Assembly: GCF_020521555.1 (NCBI RefSeq)
Contig: NZ_BPWA01000001.1
Span: forward strand, 62,001-126,000
DNA length: 64,000 bases
Reading direction: 5' to 3'
DNA from: Rodentibacter sp. JRC1
GTDB taxonomy: Bacteria; Pseudomonadota; Gammaproteobacteria; Enterobacterales; Pasteurellaceae
A program made the position numbers and the translations under genes. Within the stretch, counting starts at the first letter, position 1, and each line of letters opens with the position of its first letter. Under the pieces are notes generated by a model. It was given only the letters and a program-made list of their open reading frames with translations. It was not told the origin of the DNA and searched no databases. Positions 48,683 to 58,041 of the stretch are shown piece by piece.

Positions 48683-50035
48683 TTACAACAAGACTGTAGC
48701 CCTAAATCCGATAATATTCTCGGAATCTATCACATTTTCTAACCGCACTTTATAGTGATGTAATTCTGCAATTCTAAATACGATAGATAGCCCCAAACCA
48801 CTTCCCTTTTCGTTTTGCCCTGCGGGGCGATAAAAGCGTTGTCCCAATTGCGCCAGTGATTCTGTGGCAACACCATCGCCGTTATCTTCAACAATAACGG
48901 AATATTTAGATAAAATAATTTTTATTGTCGCCCCTTTATGACAATATTTTATGCCGTTATCGATTAAATTTCTTAACATTTGAGCAATAAGAATAGGTTG
49001 TCCACAATGGTTTTGAGGAATACCCCGTTTTTCAAATGATAGCTCAATGTTGCGTTTTTGTGCATTAAAATAAAGATCACTAATTAAAGAGGAAATCATT
49101 TCCTCCCATTTTATAGGTTGTAAATCAATAAGAGCTTCTACATTATCCAGTCGGGACAAAATTAAAAGTTGCTCAATTAACTGGCTTGCACGATCAATGC
49201 CTTGCGTAAGGTGAGAAAGCGCCTGATCACGCATTACTTTATCATCATCGGCAAGTTGTGCAATTTCGGTTTGAATACGTAATGCGGCTAAGGGGCTACG
49301 TAATTCATGCGCGGCATCCGAGGTAAAACGACGCTCTCTTTGTAACATTGTTGAAGTGCGGTCAAAAAATTGATTCAAATTTTCCACCAATGGTAAAATT
49401 TCCGTTGGTACGTTAGATGTGTCCAGTAAAGAGAAATCATCTGCTTTACGCTTCAATACTTCACGACTTAAATGATTAATCGGTTTCAAGGTTTTTTGAA
49501 TCAAGAAAAAAACAACAATTAATAAAACAGGCAAGCTGGCAAACCAAATCATCGTTTGTCCTAACACCATTTCATTAACGAGTTCTTCACGAAATTCAAC
49601 TTCTTGTCCCACGGCAATGCGTAATTCACCATTTGCAACGGGAAGCCAATAAATTCGCCATTCATCATTATCATTTGCCATATAACCGGAACTAAAACCA
49701 ACTTTATTATCAAAGATAAAATTATCGCCGTTACCCCCATCCGTTAAAAGGCGTTTTCCTGTGTTTGAGAATATCGCAAAAGCGAGGGCGTCATCATCAT
49801 AATGACGTTTTAATGGTTTAAAACCACCACGATGAAATTCAGTGTTATCTAATAAAATATTACGTAAATCTGACATCGCAAGGCGTTCGGCAAACAATAT
49901 CTGCTGCGCATCAAAAACGTCGTTTGCTTCTTTGCGAACTTCTATCCAAGCGACAACGGTCGCAATTATCCAAACGATAAATGCGGTTAAAAACAGTCCG
50001 CTTATTAAACGAAATTTAAGGCTTTTATTTATCAC
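48683..50035 (-). CDS. qseC: Sensor histidine kinase QseC (FirS-like)
   Basis: QseC is an inner-membrane kinase; in Pasteurellaceae the homologue is reported to respond to ferrous iron, in enterics to catecholamines. The 450-residue protein has a membrane helix at about 12-31, a periplasmic domain to about 160, a second helix at 163-179, HAMP, the phosphorylated H243 in [13 protein letters not shown], and ATP boxes [18 protein letters not shown] and GSGLGLSIV. The periplasmic acidic motif reads HYDDD (78-82). Its start overlaps qseB by 11 bases. Confidence 0.92.
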   Translation of the reverse strand: MINKSLKFRLISGLFLTAFIVWIIATVVAWIEVRKEANDVFDAQQILFAERLAMSDLRNILLDNTEFHRGGFKPLKRHYDDDALAFAIFSNTGKRLLTDGGNGDNFIFDNKVGFSSGYMANDNDEWRIYWLPVANGELRIAVGQEVEFREELVNEMVLGQTMIWFASLPVLLIVVFFLIQKTLKPINHLSREVLKRKADDFSLLDTSNVPTEILPLVENLNQFFDRTSTMLQRERRFTSDAAHELRSPLAALRIQTEIAQLADDDKVMRDQALSHLTQGIDRASQLIEQLLILSRLDNVEALIDLQPIKWEEMISSLISDLYFNAQKRNIELSFEKRGIPQNHCGQPILIAQMLRNLIDNGIKYCHKGATIKIILSKYSVIVEDNGDGVATESLAQLGQRFYRPAGQNEKGSGLGLSIVFRIAELHHYKVRLENVIDSENIIGFRATVLL

Positions 50036-50693
50036 AATCTTGCCCTAGAGCATAACCCACACCGTGAACAGTACGGATAAAATGTTTACCCAATTTTTTA
50101 CGTAAATTATAAATATGAACATCCAGTGCCGTTGTGCTGATTTCTTCCTCCCAAGTGGATAACTTTTCTTCAATGGTTAAACGGGAAAGGACGCGAGTTT
50201 TGTTCAACATAAACAGTTCTAACAGTTTATACTCTCGGCTTGTTAACGAAACGACCTCGGAATAAAGTTTAACAACACGTTGATTGGGATCTAACTGAAC
50301 ACCCGAATGTTCAATAATAGCAGATGAATGGCCGTGGCTGCGTCTAATCAACGCTTGTAGGCGCGCCACGACTTCAGCCAAAGCAAAAGGCTTACACAAA
50401 TAATCATCGGCTCCGTTTTGCAATCCTTCTACCCGCTCATCTAAAGTCCCTCTCGCTGTCAAAATAAGCACCGGTATGGTTTGATTATTCGCACGCCATT
50501 GTTGTAACACGGTCAAACCATCCATTTGAGGTAAAGTAAGATCAAGCACTACCGCATCGTAAGGTGCGGAATCCAGTGCTTTCAATCCGGTTTTTCCATC
50601 CTTAAACCAATCCACCGAAAACCCTGATTTAGATAACCCTATTTGCAAACCGTTCCCGATTAACATATCGTCTTCAATGAGTAAAATTCGCAT
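50025..50693 (-). CDS. qseB: Response regulator QseB (FirR-like)
   Basis: QseB is the OmpR-family partner of QseC. The 222-residue protein has the receiver acidic pair EDD at 7-9, phosphorylated aspartate D51 in [12 protein letters not shown], and [18 protein letters not shown]. The winged helix has [13 protein letters not shown] and [16 protein letters not shown]. In H. influenzae this pair is called FirRS. A strong hairpin separates it from ygiW, and a CTTAA direct repeat upstream of ygiW matches the reported QseB site, implying autoregulation. Confidence 0.93.
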   Translation of the reverse strand: MRILLIEDDMLIGNGLQIGLSKSGFSVDWFKDGKTGLKALDSAPYDAVVLDLTLPQMDGLTVLQQWRANNQTIPVLILTARGTLDERVEGLQNGADDYLCKPFALAEVVARLQALIRRSHGHSSAIIEHSGVQLDPNQRVVKLYSEVVSLTSREYKLLELFMLNKTRVLSRLTIEEKLSTWEEEISTTALDVHIYNLRKKLGKHFIRTVHGVGYALGQDCDK

Positions 50694-50716
50694 AAATTTG
50701 ACCGCTCTTTTAAAAC

Positions 50717-50751
50717 AAAATGGTGAGCAAAATTAATCTGCTCACCATTTT
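50717..50751 (-). terminator. Intercistronic hairpin between ygiW and qseB
   Basis: AAAATGGTGAGCA and its complement form a perfect 13-bp stem with a 9-base loop between ygiW and qseBC, followed on the minus strand by GTTTT. It should attenuate transcription into qseBC. Confidence 0.78.
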
Positions 50752-50758
50752 GGAATCA

Positions 50759-51130
50759 TTAATTCGCTTTTTCTACGCTAAATACTTCAACTTCTGCTTT
50801 TTCAAACGCTTCATTATCAAGTTTACCGGTGATACGAATTTTATCTTCCGGTCCAACATTTAAACCGTTCCATACACGGTTTTTAATTTCAATTTTAATA
50901 CGTGCCGTGCCATCATTAAAAAGATATTCGTCATCATCAATTTGTTGAGTAATATTACCCACTAATGTCACAATGCTATTGTCTTTTGCAGATAACGCTT
51001 GTTTTACACTAATCGGCGATGTCGCACCCTGTTGAAATCCGCCTTTTGCACTACTAGTATTACCGTTGAAACCGGCAAATGCAGTTGAAGTTGAGATAGC
51101 TAAAATGGCTGCTAATGTTAATTTTTTCAT
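50759..51130 (-). CDS. ygiW: YgiW/BOF-family periplasmic protein
   Basis: This 123-residue protein has a signal peptide ending AFA and a bacterial OB-fold (BOF) domain with VKQALSAKDNSIVTLVGNITQQIDDDEYLFNDGT, matching the YgiW family. YgiW is linked to stress tolerance and lies first in ygiW-qseB-qseC in several Pasteurellaceae. No enzymatic residues are known in the family; a ligand-binding or modulatory role near QseC is inference. Confidence 0.92.
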   Translation of the reverse strand: MKKLTLAAILAISTSTAFAGFNGNTSSAKGGFQQGATSPISVKQALSAKDNSIVTLVGNITQQIDDDEYLFNDGTARIKIEIKNRVWNGLNVGPEDKIRITGKLDNEAFEKAEVEVFSVEKAN

Positions 51131-51216
51131 AAAATTTCCCTCTTAAATGATATTAGTGTTAGATTAAGTGTTTTCAAAGCATCGTTGCCTTTGAGAAGTA
51201 TTAAACGATATAAATC

Positions 51217-51232
51217 TTAAGGAAAAGTTAAG
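51217..51232 (-). promoter_or_regulatory. QseB-type direct repeat upstream of ygiW
   Basis: On the minus strand CTTAA, six bases, CTTAA, about 90 bases before the ygiW start. This matches the CTTAA-N6-CTTAA site that I recall being described for QseB at the ygiW promoter of Aggregatibacter. Confidence 0.65.
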
Positions 51233-51375
51233 AAACCAATACTTTTTCTAAAAAACTTTACCTCCTTTTTTCACTTAAGATTTTATCATAGTTTTCCTCT
51301 TATTCCTTCTCACACCTCACTAAACTTTATGTTATGATGCTGTAAATTTTTAATAGTCCAACAGGAGATTTCTTT

Positions 51376-51786
51376 ATGAAAACCAGCAAACTTCTTCTTT
51401 CTTCAATGCTTACCGCCACTGTTTTCTTTACATCTCAAGCTTATGCTAAGTTTACACAAGAAGATGCTCAAACAATGCACGAACAAACTAAAAAGGAACG
51501 TAAGGTGCAATATATTTGCCAAGGAAAACAAAAAGTAACGGTAACTTACGGTTTTAACCAGCAAAACTTACCGACCTTTGCTCAAGCAAACGTAAATGGA
51601 AAGCTACGTTTTATGCCAATAAATTTATATCGTAGCGATAACACCGGAACAGTTTTTGGTGATGAAAATAATTTCAGCTTAATGGCTTCCGGCGATGCTT
51701 TAACATTAAAAAATTACAAAAAATTACCAATGATGATACAAACCCCTGCTAGTGAAATTGTTTATAAAAACTGCAAAGCAAAATAG
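51376..51786 (+). CDS. ACP-like protein (adhesin complex protein, putative lysozyme inhibitor)
   Basis: This 136-residue secreted protein has a signal peptide ending AYA at residue 24. The core YICQGKQKVTVTYGFNQQ, then FAQANVNGKLRFMPINLYRSDN, and the ending SEIVYKNC resemble the Neisseria adhesin complex protein ACP, which inhibits C-type lysozyme. The two cysteines of that fold are present (C48 and C133) and probably form a disulfide. An ACAGGAG lies before the ATG. It is divergent from ygiW and could share its control region. Confidence 0.75.
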   Translation: MKTSKLLLSSMLTATVFFTSQAYAKFTQEDAQTMHEQTKKERKVQYICQGKQKVTVTYGFNQQNLPTFAQANVNGKLRFMPINLYRSDNTGTVFGDENNFSLMASGDALTLKNYKKLPMMIQTPASEIVYKNCKAK

Positions 51787-51791
51787 ATAAA

Positions 51792-51828
51792 AAGGACTGA
51801 ATCCGATGTCATATGGAAAACAGTCCTT
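51792..51828 (+). terminator. Terminator of the ACP-like gene
   Basis: AAGGACTG and CAGTCCTT are perfect inverted repeats with a 21-base loop, six bases after the stop codon. The T tail is poor. Confidence 0.55.
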
Positions 51829-51886
51829 ATATCTTGTGAGTTTTTATTTTATCGCACACAAAGTGCGGTCATTTTTGAACGTATTT

Positions 51887-53818
51887 TTATTCTTCATTCA
51901 ACAATTTTAATTCGCGATTTCTCACTTGTTTTTTCAATATTTCCGCAAATTCTTCCACTGTGAATGTGCCTAAATCCGTGCCCTTACGGGTACGTATTGC
52001 CACTTTGCCCTCAGCGATTTCTTTATCACCACAAACAAGCATATACGGAACACGACGTAACGTATGCTCACGAATCTTGAAGCCAACTTTTTCATTGCGA
52101 AGATCCGCTTTCACACGTAAACCGGCATTAGATAAGGTTTTCACGACTTGTTGTACGTAATCGGCTTGACTATCGGTGATGTTCATCACTACCGCTTGGG
52201 TCGGTGCCAACCACGCTGGGAAGAAACCGGCATATTCTTCGGTAATAATACCAATGAAACGCTCAATTGATCCTAAAATCGCACGGTGAATCATCACTGG
52301 GGTTTTACGAGCGTTATCCTCTGCCACGTAAGTTGCATCTAGCCGTTCCGGTAATGCAAAATCTAATTGAACCGTACCGCATTGCCATTCCCGACCTAAA
52401 CTATCACGCAATGCAAACTCGATTTTGGGTCCATAAAACGCCCCCTCACCTTCTTGAATTTCATATTCAAGCCCGTTATGAGCTAATGCTGCGGCCAAGC
52501 CGGCTTCTGCACGATCCCACATCGCATCTTCACCAATACGGTTTTCAGGGCGGGTTGAAAGTTTCACATAAATATCGGTGAAACCAAAAGTGCTGTAAAT
52601 GTCATAAACCATTTTTATACAGCTGGTCACTTCACTTTCAATTTGATCTTCCGTACAGAAAATATGTGCATCATCTTGAGTAAAGCCACGTACACGCATT
52701 AAGCCGTGTAATGAACCTGATGGCTCATTGCGGTGGCAAGAACCGAATTCAGCCATACGGATCGGCAAATCACGGTATGATTTTAAACCTTGATTGAAGA
52801 TTTGAACGTGTCCCGGACAGTTCATCGGCTTGATCGCATATTCACGATTTTCCGATTGGGTGGTGAACATTAAATCCGCATAATTTTGCCAGTGGCCGGT
52901 ACGTTCCCAAAGCACTCTGTCCATCATAAACGGACCTTTCACTTCTTGGTAATCGTACTCTTTTAATTTAGTACGTACAAAGGTTTCAAGCTCACGGAAA
53001 ATCGTCCAACCGTCATTGTGCCAAAACACCATACCCGGTGCTTCTTCTTGCATATGGTATAAATCTAACGCTTTACCGATACGGCGATGATCCCGTTTTG
53101 CCGCTTCTTCTAAGCGTGTCAAATATTCGCTTAATTGTTTTTTATCCGCCCAAGCCGTACCATAGATACGTTGTAACATTTTATTTTTGCTGTCTCCACG
53201 CCAGTACGCGCCAGCCACTTTTTGTAATTTAAAGTGGTGGCAGAAACGCATATTCGGTACGTGAGGGCCACGACACATATCAATATATTCTTCGTGATGA
53301 TATAACGCAGGCGTGGCTGTACGCTCAATATTTTCATCTAAAATCGCCATTTTGTACGGCTCACCACGTTTTTCAAAAGTATCACGCGCTTCTTGCCAGC
53401 TGACTCGTTTTTTCACGACATCATAGTTGGTTTTTGCCAATTCCAACATACGTTTTTCTATCGCATCTAAATCTTCTTGAGTTAAGGAACGATCTAAATC
53501 AACATCATAGTAAAAGCCGTTTTCAATCGTTGGACCGATTGCCATTTTCACATTCGGGAATAACTGTTTTATTGCATGACCAAGTAAATGAGCGCAAGAA
53601 TGGCGAATGATTTCTAAACCGTCCTCGTCTTTTGCGGTAATAATTTCAAGGTTTGCATCTTGATCAATGATATCGCAAGCATCGCGACGCTCACCGTTTA
53701 CACGACCGGCAATAGTGGCTTTAGCAAGTCCCGCACCAATATCTTGTGCTACTTCAAGCACCGAAACAGGACGATCAAATTGACGTTGAGAACCGTCAGG
53801 TAAAGTAATAATTGGCAT
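51887..53818 (-). CDS. thrS: Threonyl-tRNA synthetase
   Basis: ThrRS charges tRNA-Thr and, in E. coli, represses translation of its own mRNA. The 643-residue protein has the TGS and editing domains (with [15 protein letters not shown]), the class II catalytic core with the zinc ligands in [12 protein letters not shown], motif 2 [28 protein letters not shown], motif 3, and the anticodon-binding domain after about residue 535. A tRNA-mimic hairpin lies just before the start. E. coli has infC downstream; here the ACP-like gene is convergent instead. Confidence 0.97.
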   Translation of the reverse strand: MPIITLPDGSQRQFDRPVSVLEVAQDIGAGLAKATIAGRVNGERRDACDIIDQDANLEIITAKDEDGLEIIRHSCAHLLGHAIKQLFPNVKMAIGPTIENGFYYDVDLDRSLTQEDLDAIEKRMLELAKTNYDVVKKRVSWQEARDTFEKRGEPYKMAILDENIERTATPALYHHEEYIDMCRGPHVPNMRFCHHFKLQKVAGAYWRGDSKNKMLQRIYGTAWADKKQLSEYLTRLEEAAKRDHRRIGKALDLYHMQEEAPGMVFWHNDGWTIFRELETFVRTKLKEYDYQEVKGPFMMDRVLWERTGHWQNYADLMFTTQSENREYAIKPMNCPGHVQIFNQGLKSYRDLPIRMAEFGSCHRNEPSGSLHGLMRVRGFTQDDAHIFCTEDQIESEVTSCIKMVYDIYSTFGFTDIYVKLSTRPENRIGEDAMWDRAEAGLAAALAHNGLEYEIQEGEGAFYGPKIEFALRDSLGREWQCGTVQLDFALPERLDATYVAEDNARKTPVMIHRAILGSIERFIGIITEEYAGFFPAWLAPTQAVVMNITDSQADYVQQVVKTLSNAGLRVKADLRNEKVGFKIREHTLRRVPYMLVCGDKEIAEGKVAIRTRKGTDLGTFTVEEFAEILKKQVRNRELKLLNEE

Positions 53819-53823
53819 AATGT

Positions 53824-53862
53824 TTCCTTATACAGTGGTCACCCATACGAAAGGTGACATGT
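53824..53862 (-). promoter_or_regulatory. ThrRS translational operator and thrS ribosome binding site
   Basis: On the minus strand GTCACC and GGTGAC (53858-53853 and 53843-53838) close a 9-base loop TTTCGTATG, which shows the threonine anticodon CGU. The TAAGGAA ribosome binding site follows within 15 bases. The arrangement closely resembles the E. coli thrS operator domain that ThrRS binds as a tRNA-Thr mimic. Confidence 0.75.
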
Positions 53863-54089
53863 TCGTTTTAAAAATTCTGTAAAAAATAACCGCACTTGGT
53901 TTCATTCCTACCATTGAATGGGCAAAAGTGCGGTCGCGGATTTTATCACTTTATTAGGTGCTTGTTAAATGGAAAACAAAGTCAACCTTTTCTTAAAAGG
54001 AAATAATGTTTTTCTCTTTCTCTACTTTATCCTGTAAAAATAAACGATAGAATGCACGCACTTTTATATCGTTTTAAGAAAGGAAAATT

Positions 54090-54674
54090 ATGAGTAATGT
54101 ATTAGTTTTAAAATCAAGCATTTTGGCAGAAAATTCACAAAGTAATAAATTGGTTGATTATGTCGTTGAACAATTGCAAGGCAACAAAATCATCGTTCGT
54201 GATTTAGCTCAAAACCCACTTCCCCACTTTGATGCAACGGCTGCAGTCGCCGTTCGTGGCGAGCCCCAAACAAAAGAAGAAAAACAACTTCTTGCAATTT
54301 CCGATGAATTGGTCTCTGAATTAAAAAATGCCGATACGATTGTCATTGGCGCGCCAATGTATAACCTAAACATTCCAACCCAATTAAAAAGCTATTTTGA
54401 TTTTATTGCTCGCCCTCGTGTCACTTTTCAATATATGGCAAACGGTCCTGAAGGTTTACTGAAAAACAAAAAAGCCATCGTATTATGTGCATTTGGCGGA
54501 TTATATGATGAGGAAAATCTCGTCACGCAATATATGAAGGCGATTTTAGGCTTTGTAGGCATTACCGATATAAAATTTGTGTATGCGCAAGGCATTGGAT
54601 TAGGTGCAGAATCTACAGAAAAAGCGTTACATTCCGCAAAAGTAAAAATTAACGATATTTTGACCGCACTTTAA
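54090..54674 (+). CDS. azoR: FMN-dependent NADH-azoreductase AzoR
   Basis: AzoR is a flavodoxin-fold quinone and azo-compound reductase that protects against electrophilic quinones. The 194-residue protein has [19 protein letters not shown] near the FMN phosphate, [28 protein letters not shown] and [18 protein letters not shown], all typical of the family. AAGGAAA precedes the ATG. It is divergent from thrS and followed by a terminator before hipBA. Confidence 0.92.
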   Translation: MSNVLVLKSSILAENSQSNKLVDYVVEQLQGNKIIVRDLAQNPLPHFDATAAVAVRGEPQTKEEKQLLAISDELVSELKNADTIVIGAPMYNLNIPTQLKSYFDFIARPRVTFQYMANGPEGLLKNKKAIVLCAFGGLYDEENLVTQYMKAILGFVGITDIKFVYAQGIGLGAESTEKALHSAKVKINDILTAL

Positions 54675-54686
54675 TTTTTCTTCTCC

Positions 54687-54716
54687 GAAAGCCATCTTTA
54701 AGGTGGTTTTCTTTTT
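54687..54716 (+). terminator. Terminator of azoR
   Basis: GAAAGCCATC and GGTGGTTTTC pair with two wobble positions around a TTTAA loop and run into five T. The T run abuts the first HipB operator. Confidence 0.7.
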
Positions 54717-54817
54717 ATCCCATTCAAGGTATAAATATTACACTATCCCACTAAAGGGATATTTCTTGATTTATCCCTCAAGAGGTATAGAATGTAGAAT
54801 ATACTTCATGAGGGATA
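54716..54817 (+). promoter_or_regulatory. Four HipB operators and the hipBA promoter
   Basis: Four sites of the form TATCC, 8 bases, GGATA begin at 54716, 54744, 54772 and 54800, so the period is exactly 28 bp. The site at 54744 is perfect; the others have one base changed in a single half (GTATA or TATAC). TTGATT (54766) and TAGAAT (54788), 16 apart, form the promoter, which the operators cover. The last operator also overlaps the hipB ribosome binding site. Confidence 0.88.
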
Positions 54818-54821
54818 AAAT

Positions 54822-55124
54822 ATGATCATTACAAGCCCAAAAATGCTTTCTCACGTTATTCGTGAATTTCGTTATAAAGATAATATATCTCAGACAGACA
54901 TTGCCAAGCAGGTCGGAATCAAGCAAGCGACAGTGTCAAACTTTGAAAACTCACCGGAAAGTACAAAAATTGAAACGTTATTCAAAATTCTGGCAGCATT
55001 AGAATTAGAATTAGTTGTTCAACCTCGTCCTACATTACTAAAACATTCCTCCCTAGGTGGTCATAATTTTATTGAAGAACCAAATGCAACTTATAACAGT
55101 GATGATGACGGAGAAATTTGGTGA
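54822..55124 (+). CDS. hipB: Antitoxin HipB
   Basis: HipB is the antitoxin and autorepressor of the hipBA module. The 100-residue protein has a Cro-type helix-turn-helix (YKDNISQTDIAKQVGIKQATVSNFENSPE) and the LFKILAALELELVVQPRP strand-forming segment conserved in HipB, followed by a C-terminal tail. It binds the four TATCC-N8-GGATA operators upstream. Its stop overlaps the hipA start by one base. Confidence 0.95.
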   Translation: MIITSPKMLSHVIREFRYKDNISQTDIAKQVGIKQATVSNFENSPESTKIETLFKILAALELELVVQPRPTLLKHSSLGGHNFIEEPNATYNSDDDGEIW

Positions 55125-56404
55125 TGGATAATTCAATACTTAATGTTGCAATGAACGGTATTTTAGTCGGTCAGTGGCGACGTTTAAAAAATGGAGCTAC
55201 TGAATTTCAATATGCCGAAAAATGGCTTTCGTCTATCCGATCCCGGCCTATTTCGCTTTCATTGCCACTTTCATCAAAAATTTATCGTGGTGATGAAGTA
55301 TATAATTTTTTTGATAATTTATTACCTGATAACGAACATATTCGCTCTCGTATTCAGCAACGTTTTCAAACCAATACGAAAACACCCTTTGATTTGCTTT
55401 CCGCAATCGGGCAAGACTGTGTAGGCGCAATACAACTTTATCAGTACAACACGCATTTTGTAAAAACAGTGTATGCTGAACCATTGTCTAAATTTGATAT
55501 TGAAAACACACTAAAAAATTACCGCACTTTTCCACTTGGAATGGAACTCCAAGAGGATTTCCGTATATCCATTGCCGGAGCACAAGAAAAAACAGCGTTA
55601 CTTAATCGTGATGGGCAATGGATGCGTCCTTTGCACACCACTCCAACCAGTCATATCTTTAAATTACCGATAGGAATGGTGGCTCAAAATCAACTCGATC
55701 TTTCCAACAGTTGTGAAAATGAATGGCTTTGCCTAAGAATTATGCAAGTTCTCGGATTAAAAGTCCCTTTTTCCGCTATTGAGCATTTTGGGGAAATTAA
55801 AACGTTAATTGTCGAACGTTTTGATCGCCGCTGGTCTGAAGATAGAAAATGGCTTATTCGATTGCCACAAGAAGACATGTGCCAAGCATTAAATATAGCC
55901 CCAGCCAGAAAGTATGAAAGTGATGGCGGTCCCGGTATTTTACAAATTATGCGATTATTAAGTGGTTCAGCAAATCCGAATGAAGATAGAAAACAATTCT
56001 TTAAAGCACAAATTGTCTTTTGGTTGCTTTGTGCTATTGATGGACATGCAAAAAATTTCAGTATTTTTTTAGAGCCCAAAGGACATTATCGTTTGACACC
56101 ATTTTATGATGTCATATCCGCTTACCCTTTGATTGAAACGAAAGGATTAGCCAAGCAAAAAGTCAAAATGGCAATGGCTTGGTATGGTGAAAATAAACAT
56201 TACTTGTGGGATAAAATTCAACTTCGTCATATTTTTGCTACTGCTAAATTGGCAGGTTTGGCTAAAACTGTCGTTGAAGATATTCTTCAAGAAATTTTGA
56301 CTTGTTTACCGAAAATTGATCATATTGTAATCTCTCACCTACCAAATGAGGTGAGTGAACCGATTTTATTCGGTTTAAAAAAACAAGCTCAAAAAATTCA
56401 ATAA
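55124..56404 (+). CDS. hipA: Toxin kinase HipA
   Basis: HipA is a serine/threonine kinase that phosphorylates glutamyl-tRNA synthetase, halting translation and producing persister cells. From the ATG at 55124, which overlaps the hipB stop, the protein is 426 residues. The autophosphorylated serine is S149 in RISIAGAQEKTALL, the catalytic aspartate is in CAIDGHAKNFS and the metal aspartate in PFYDVISAYP. All are intact, so the toxin looks functional. A TTG two codons earlier is a possible alternative start. Confidence 0.94.
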   Translation: MDNSILNVAMNGILVGQWRRLKNGATEFQYAEKWLSSIRSRPISLSLPLSSKIYRGDEVYNFFDNLLPDNEHIRSRIQQRFQTNTKTPFDLLSAIGQDCVGAIQLYQYNTHFVKTVYAEPLSKFDIENTLKNYRTFPLGMELQEDFRISIAGAQEKTALLNRDGQWMRPLHTTPTSHIFKLPIGMVAQNQLDLSNSCENEWLCLRIMQVLGLKVPFSAIEHFGEIKTLIVERFDRRWSEDRKWLIRLPQEDMCQALNIAPARKYESDGGPGILQIMRLLSGSANPNEDRKQFFKAQIVFWLLCAIDGHAKNFSIFLEPKGHYRLTPFYDVISAYPLIETKGLAKQKVKMAMAWYGENKHYLWDKIQLRHIFATAKLAGLAKTVVEDILQEILTCLPKIDHIVISHLPNEVSEPILFGLKKQAQKIQ

Positions 56405-56424
56405 AATATTTGTAAAATCTTTTC

Positions 56425-56458
56425 TTGACTTATTTGCATTGTACTAGTTTAATAGTGC
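56425..56458 (+). promoter_or_regulatory. trpE promoter and TrpR operator
   Basis: TTGACT (56425) and TTTAAT (56448) are 17 bases apart. GTACTAGTT at 56441 starts an 18-bp sequence that matches the TrpR palindrome at 15 positions and covers the -10 box. Only 25 bases separate it from trpE, so there is no room for a trpL leader peptide and attenuator. Confidence 0.85.
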
Positions 56459-56483
56459 AAAAGTTCTTACAAAGGATTTCATT

Positions 56484-58031
56484 ATGCAACACAATGCTTT
56501 TATTGCCGTTACTACTCAACCCGTACCTTATCACGCAGATACCACTGCTATTTTTAACACGTTATGCCGCCATTCGAATACCCTTCTGCTTGACTCCGCT
56601 GAAATCGGCAGCAAAAATAGTTTACAAAGCCTTATATTGATTAATGCGGCGGTGAAAATTACTTGTTTAAGTCACAACGTCACATTTAAAGCATTAAATG
56701 CAAATGGTAAACAAGTGCTGGAAGAAATTTATCCGATTTTAACCGCACTTGGCAAAGTAAGTGCGGTCAGTTTTGACGATGAATTTTCGGTGAATTTCGC
56801 ACCACCAAATAATCAACTTGATGAAGATAGCAAATTGCAATTCCCCACCATTTTTGATGGGCTACGTGTAATTTCCAATCTTTATCGGCACAGTAATACG
56901 CCTGTTTTCCTAGGTGGCTTGTTTGCTTATGATTTAGTTGCTAATTTTATTCCGATGAATGGCATTGTGCTTAAAGATGACGAAATTCATTGCCCCGATT
57001 ACAGTTTCTATCTTGCAGAACACCTTATTACGATTGATCATCAAAACCAGCAAGCCACATTGAAAAGTTTCTGTTTCTCACAAGAAGAGCAAGTAAACGT
57101 ATCAAAGACGGCACTTTCTATCGCACAAAAATTAAAAAATATTGATAATGTGCTTTCGATTAAACCTGCTGATGATGAAATTAAAACAAACTTTGAAGAT
57201 CCCGAATTCATCAACATTGTGAAAGCATTAAAACACCATATTAATATCGGAGATGTTTTCCAGATCGTCCCCTCTCGCCGTTTTTCGATTGCTTGTCCGA
57301 ACGCCCTTGCCGGTTATGCACGACTTAAACAAAATAATCCTAGTCCGTATATGTTCTATATGAATGATGAAGACTTTATTTTGTTTGGGGCATCGCCGGA
57401 AAGTGCACTCAAATATACGCCTGAAAATCGTCAGTTAGAAATTTACCCAATTGCCGGTTCACGTCCACGCGGATTTGACGCCCACGGCAATATCGATCCG
57501 GAATTAGATGCCCGATTAGAGCTTGAACTTCGTCTTGATCATAAAGAGCAAGCAGAACATTTAATGTTGGTCGATTTGGCTCGGAATGATATCGCTCGTG
57601 TTTGCCAAAGCGGCACACGTAAAGTCGCAGAATTAATGCAAGTTGATCGTTATTCTCACATTATGCACTTGGTTTCACGTGTAACGGGTAAACTTCGCCT
57701 AGAATTAGATGCGCTACACGCTTATCAAGCCTGTATGAATATGGGAACGCTTACCGGTGCGCCTAAAATCAAAGCAATGCAACTGATTTATCAATTTGAA
57801 CAAAAAAAACGCCATAGTTACGGCGGTGCGGTGGGTTATCTCACTTCTGACGGAGGTTTTGATACCTGTATCGTTATTCGTTCCGCTTTTGTTCAAAACG
57901 GCATAGCCTATGTGCAAGCCGGCTGTGGCGAAGTATTAGATTCCGATCCGCAAATGGAAGCGGATGAAACCCGTCATAAAGCCGCAGCTGTGCTTAAAGC
58001 GATTCGACAAACCAACACACAAGCAAAATAA
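56484..58031 (+). CDS. trpE: Anthranilate synthase component I
   Basis: TrpE makes anthranilate from chorismate, the committed step of tryptophan synthesis. The 515-residue protein has the tryptophan-sensing element LLLDSAEI, which corresponds to the feedback site near S40 of E. coli TrpE. The chorismate-binding core includes GDVFQIVPSRRFSI, the PIAGSRPRG segment, HLMLVDLARNDIARV and GGAVGYLTSDGGFD. AAAGGA precedes the ATG. It is the first gene of the trp cluster, under the TrpR operator. Confidence 0.97.
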   Translation: MQHNAFIAVTTQPVPYHADTTAIFNTLCRHSNTLLLDSAEIGSKNSLQSLILINAAVKITCLSHNVTFKALNANGKQVLEEIYPILTALGKVSAVSFDDEFSVNFAPPNNQLDEDSKLQFPTIFDGLRVISNLYRHSNTPVFLGGLFAYDLVANFIPMNGIVLKDDEIHCPDYSFYLAEHLITIDHQNQQATLKSFCFSQEEQVNVSKTALSIAQKLKNIDNVLSIKPADDEIKTNFEDPEFINIVKALKHHINIGDVFQIVPSRRFSIACPNALAGYARLKQNNPSPYMFYMNDEDFILFGASPESALKYTPENRQLEIYPIAGSRPRGFDAHGNIDPELDARLELELRLDHKEQAEHLMLVDLARNDIARVCQSGTRKVAELMQVDRYSHIMHLVSRVTGKLRLELDALHAYQACMNMGTLTGAPKIKAMQLIYQFEQKKRHSYGGAVGYLTSDGGFDTCIVIRSAFVQNGIAYVQAGCGEVLDSDPQMEADETRHKAAAVLKAIRQTNTQAK

Positions 58032-58041
58032 GGAATGTATG

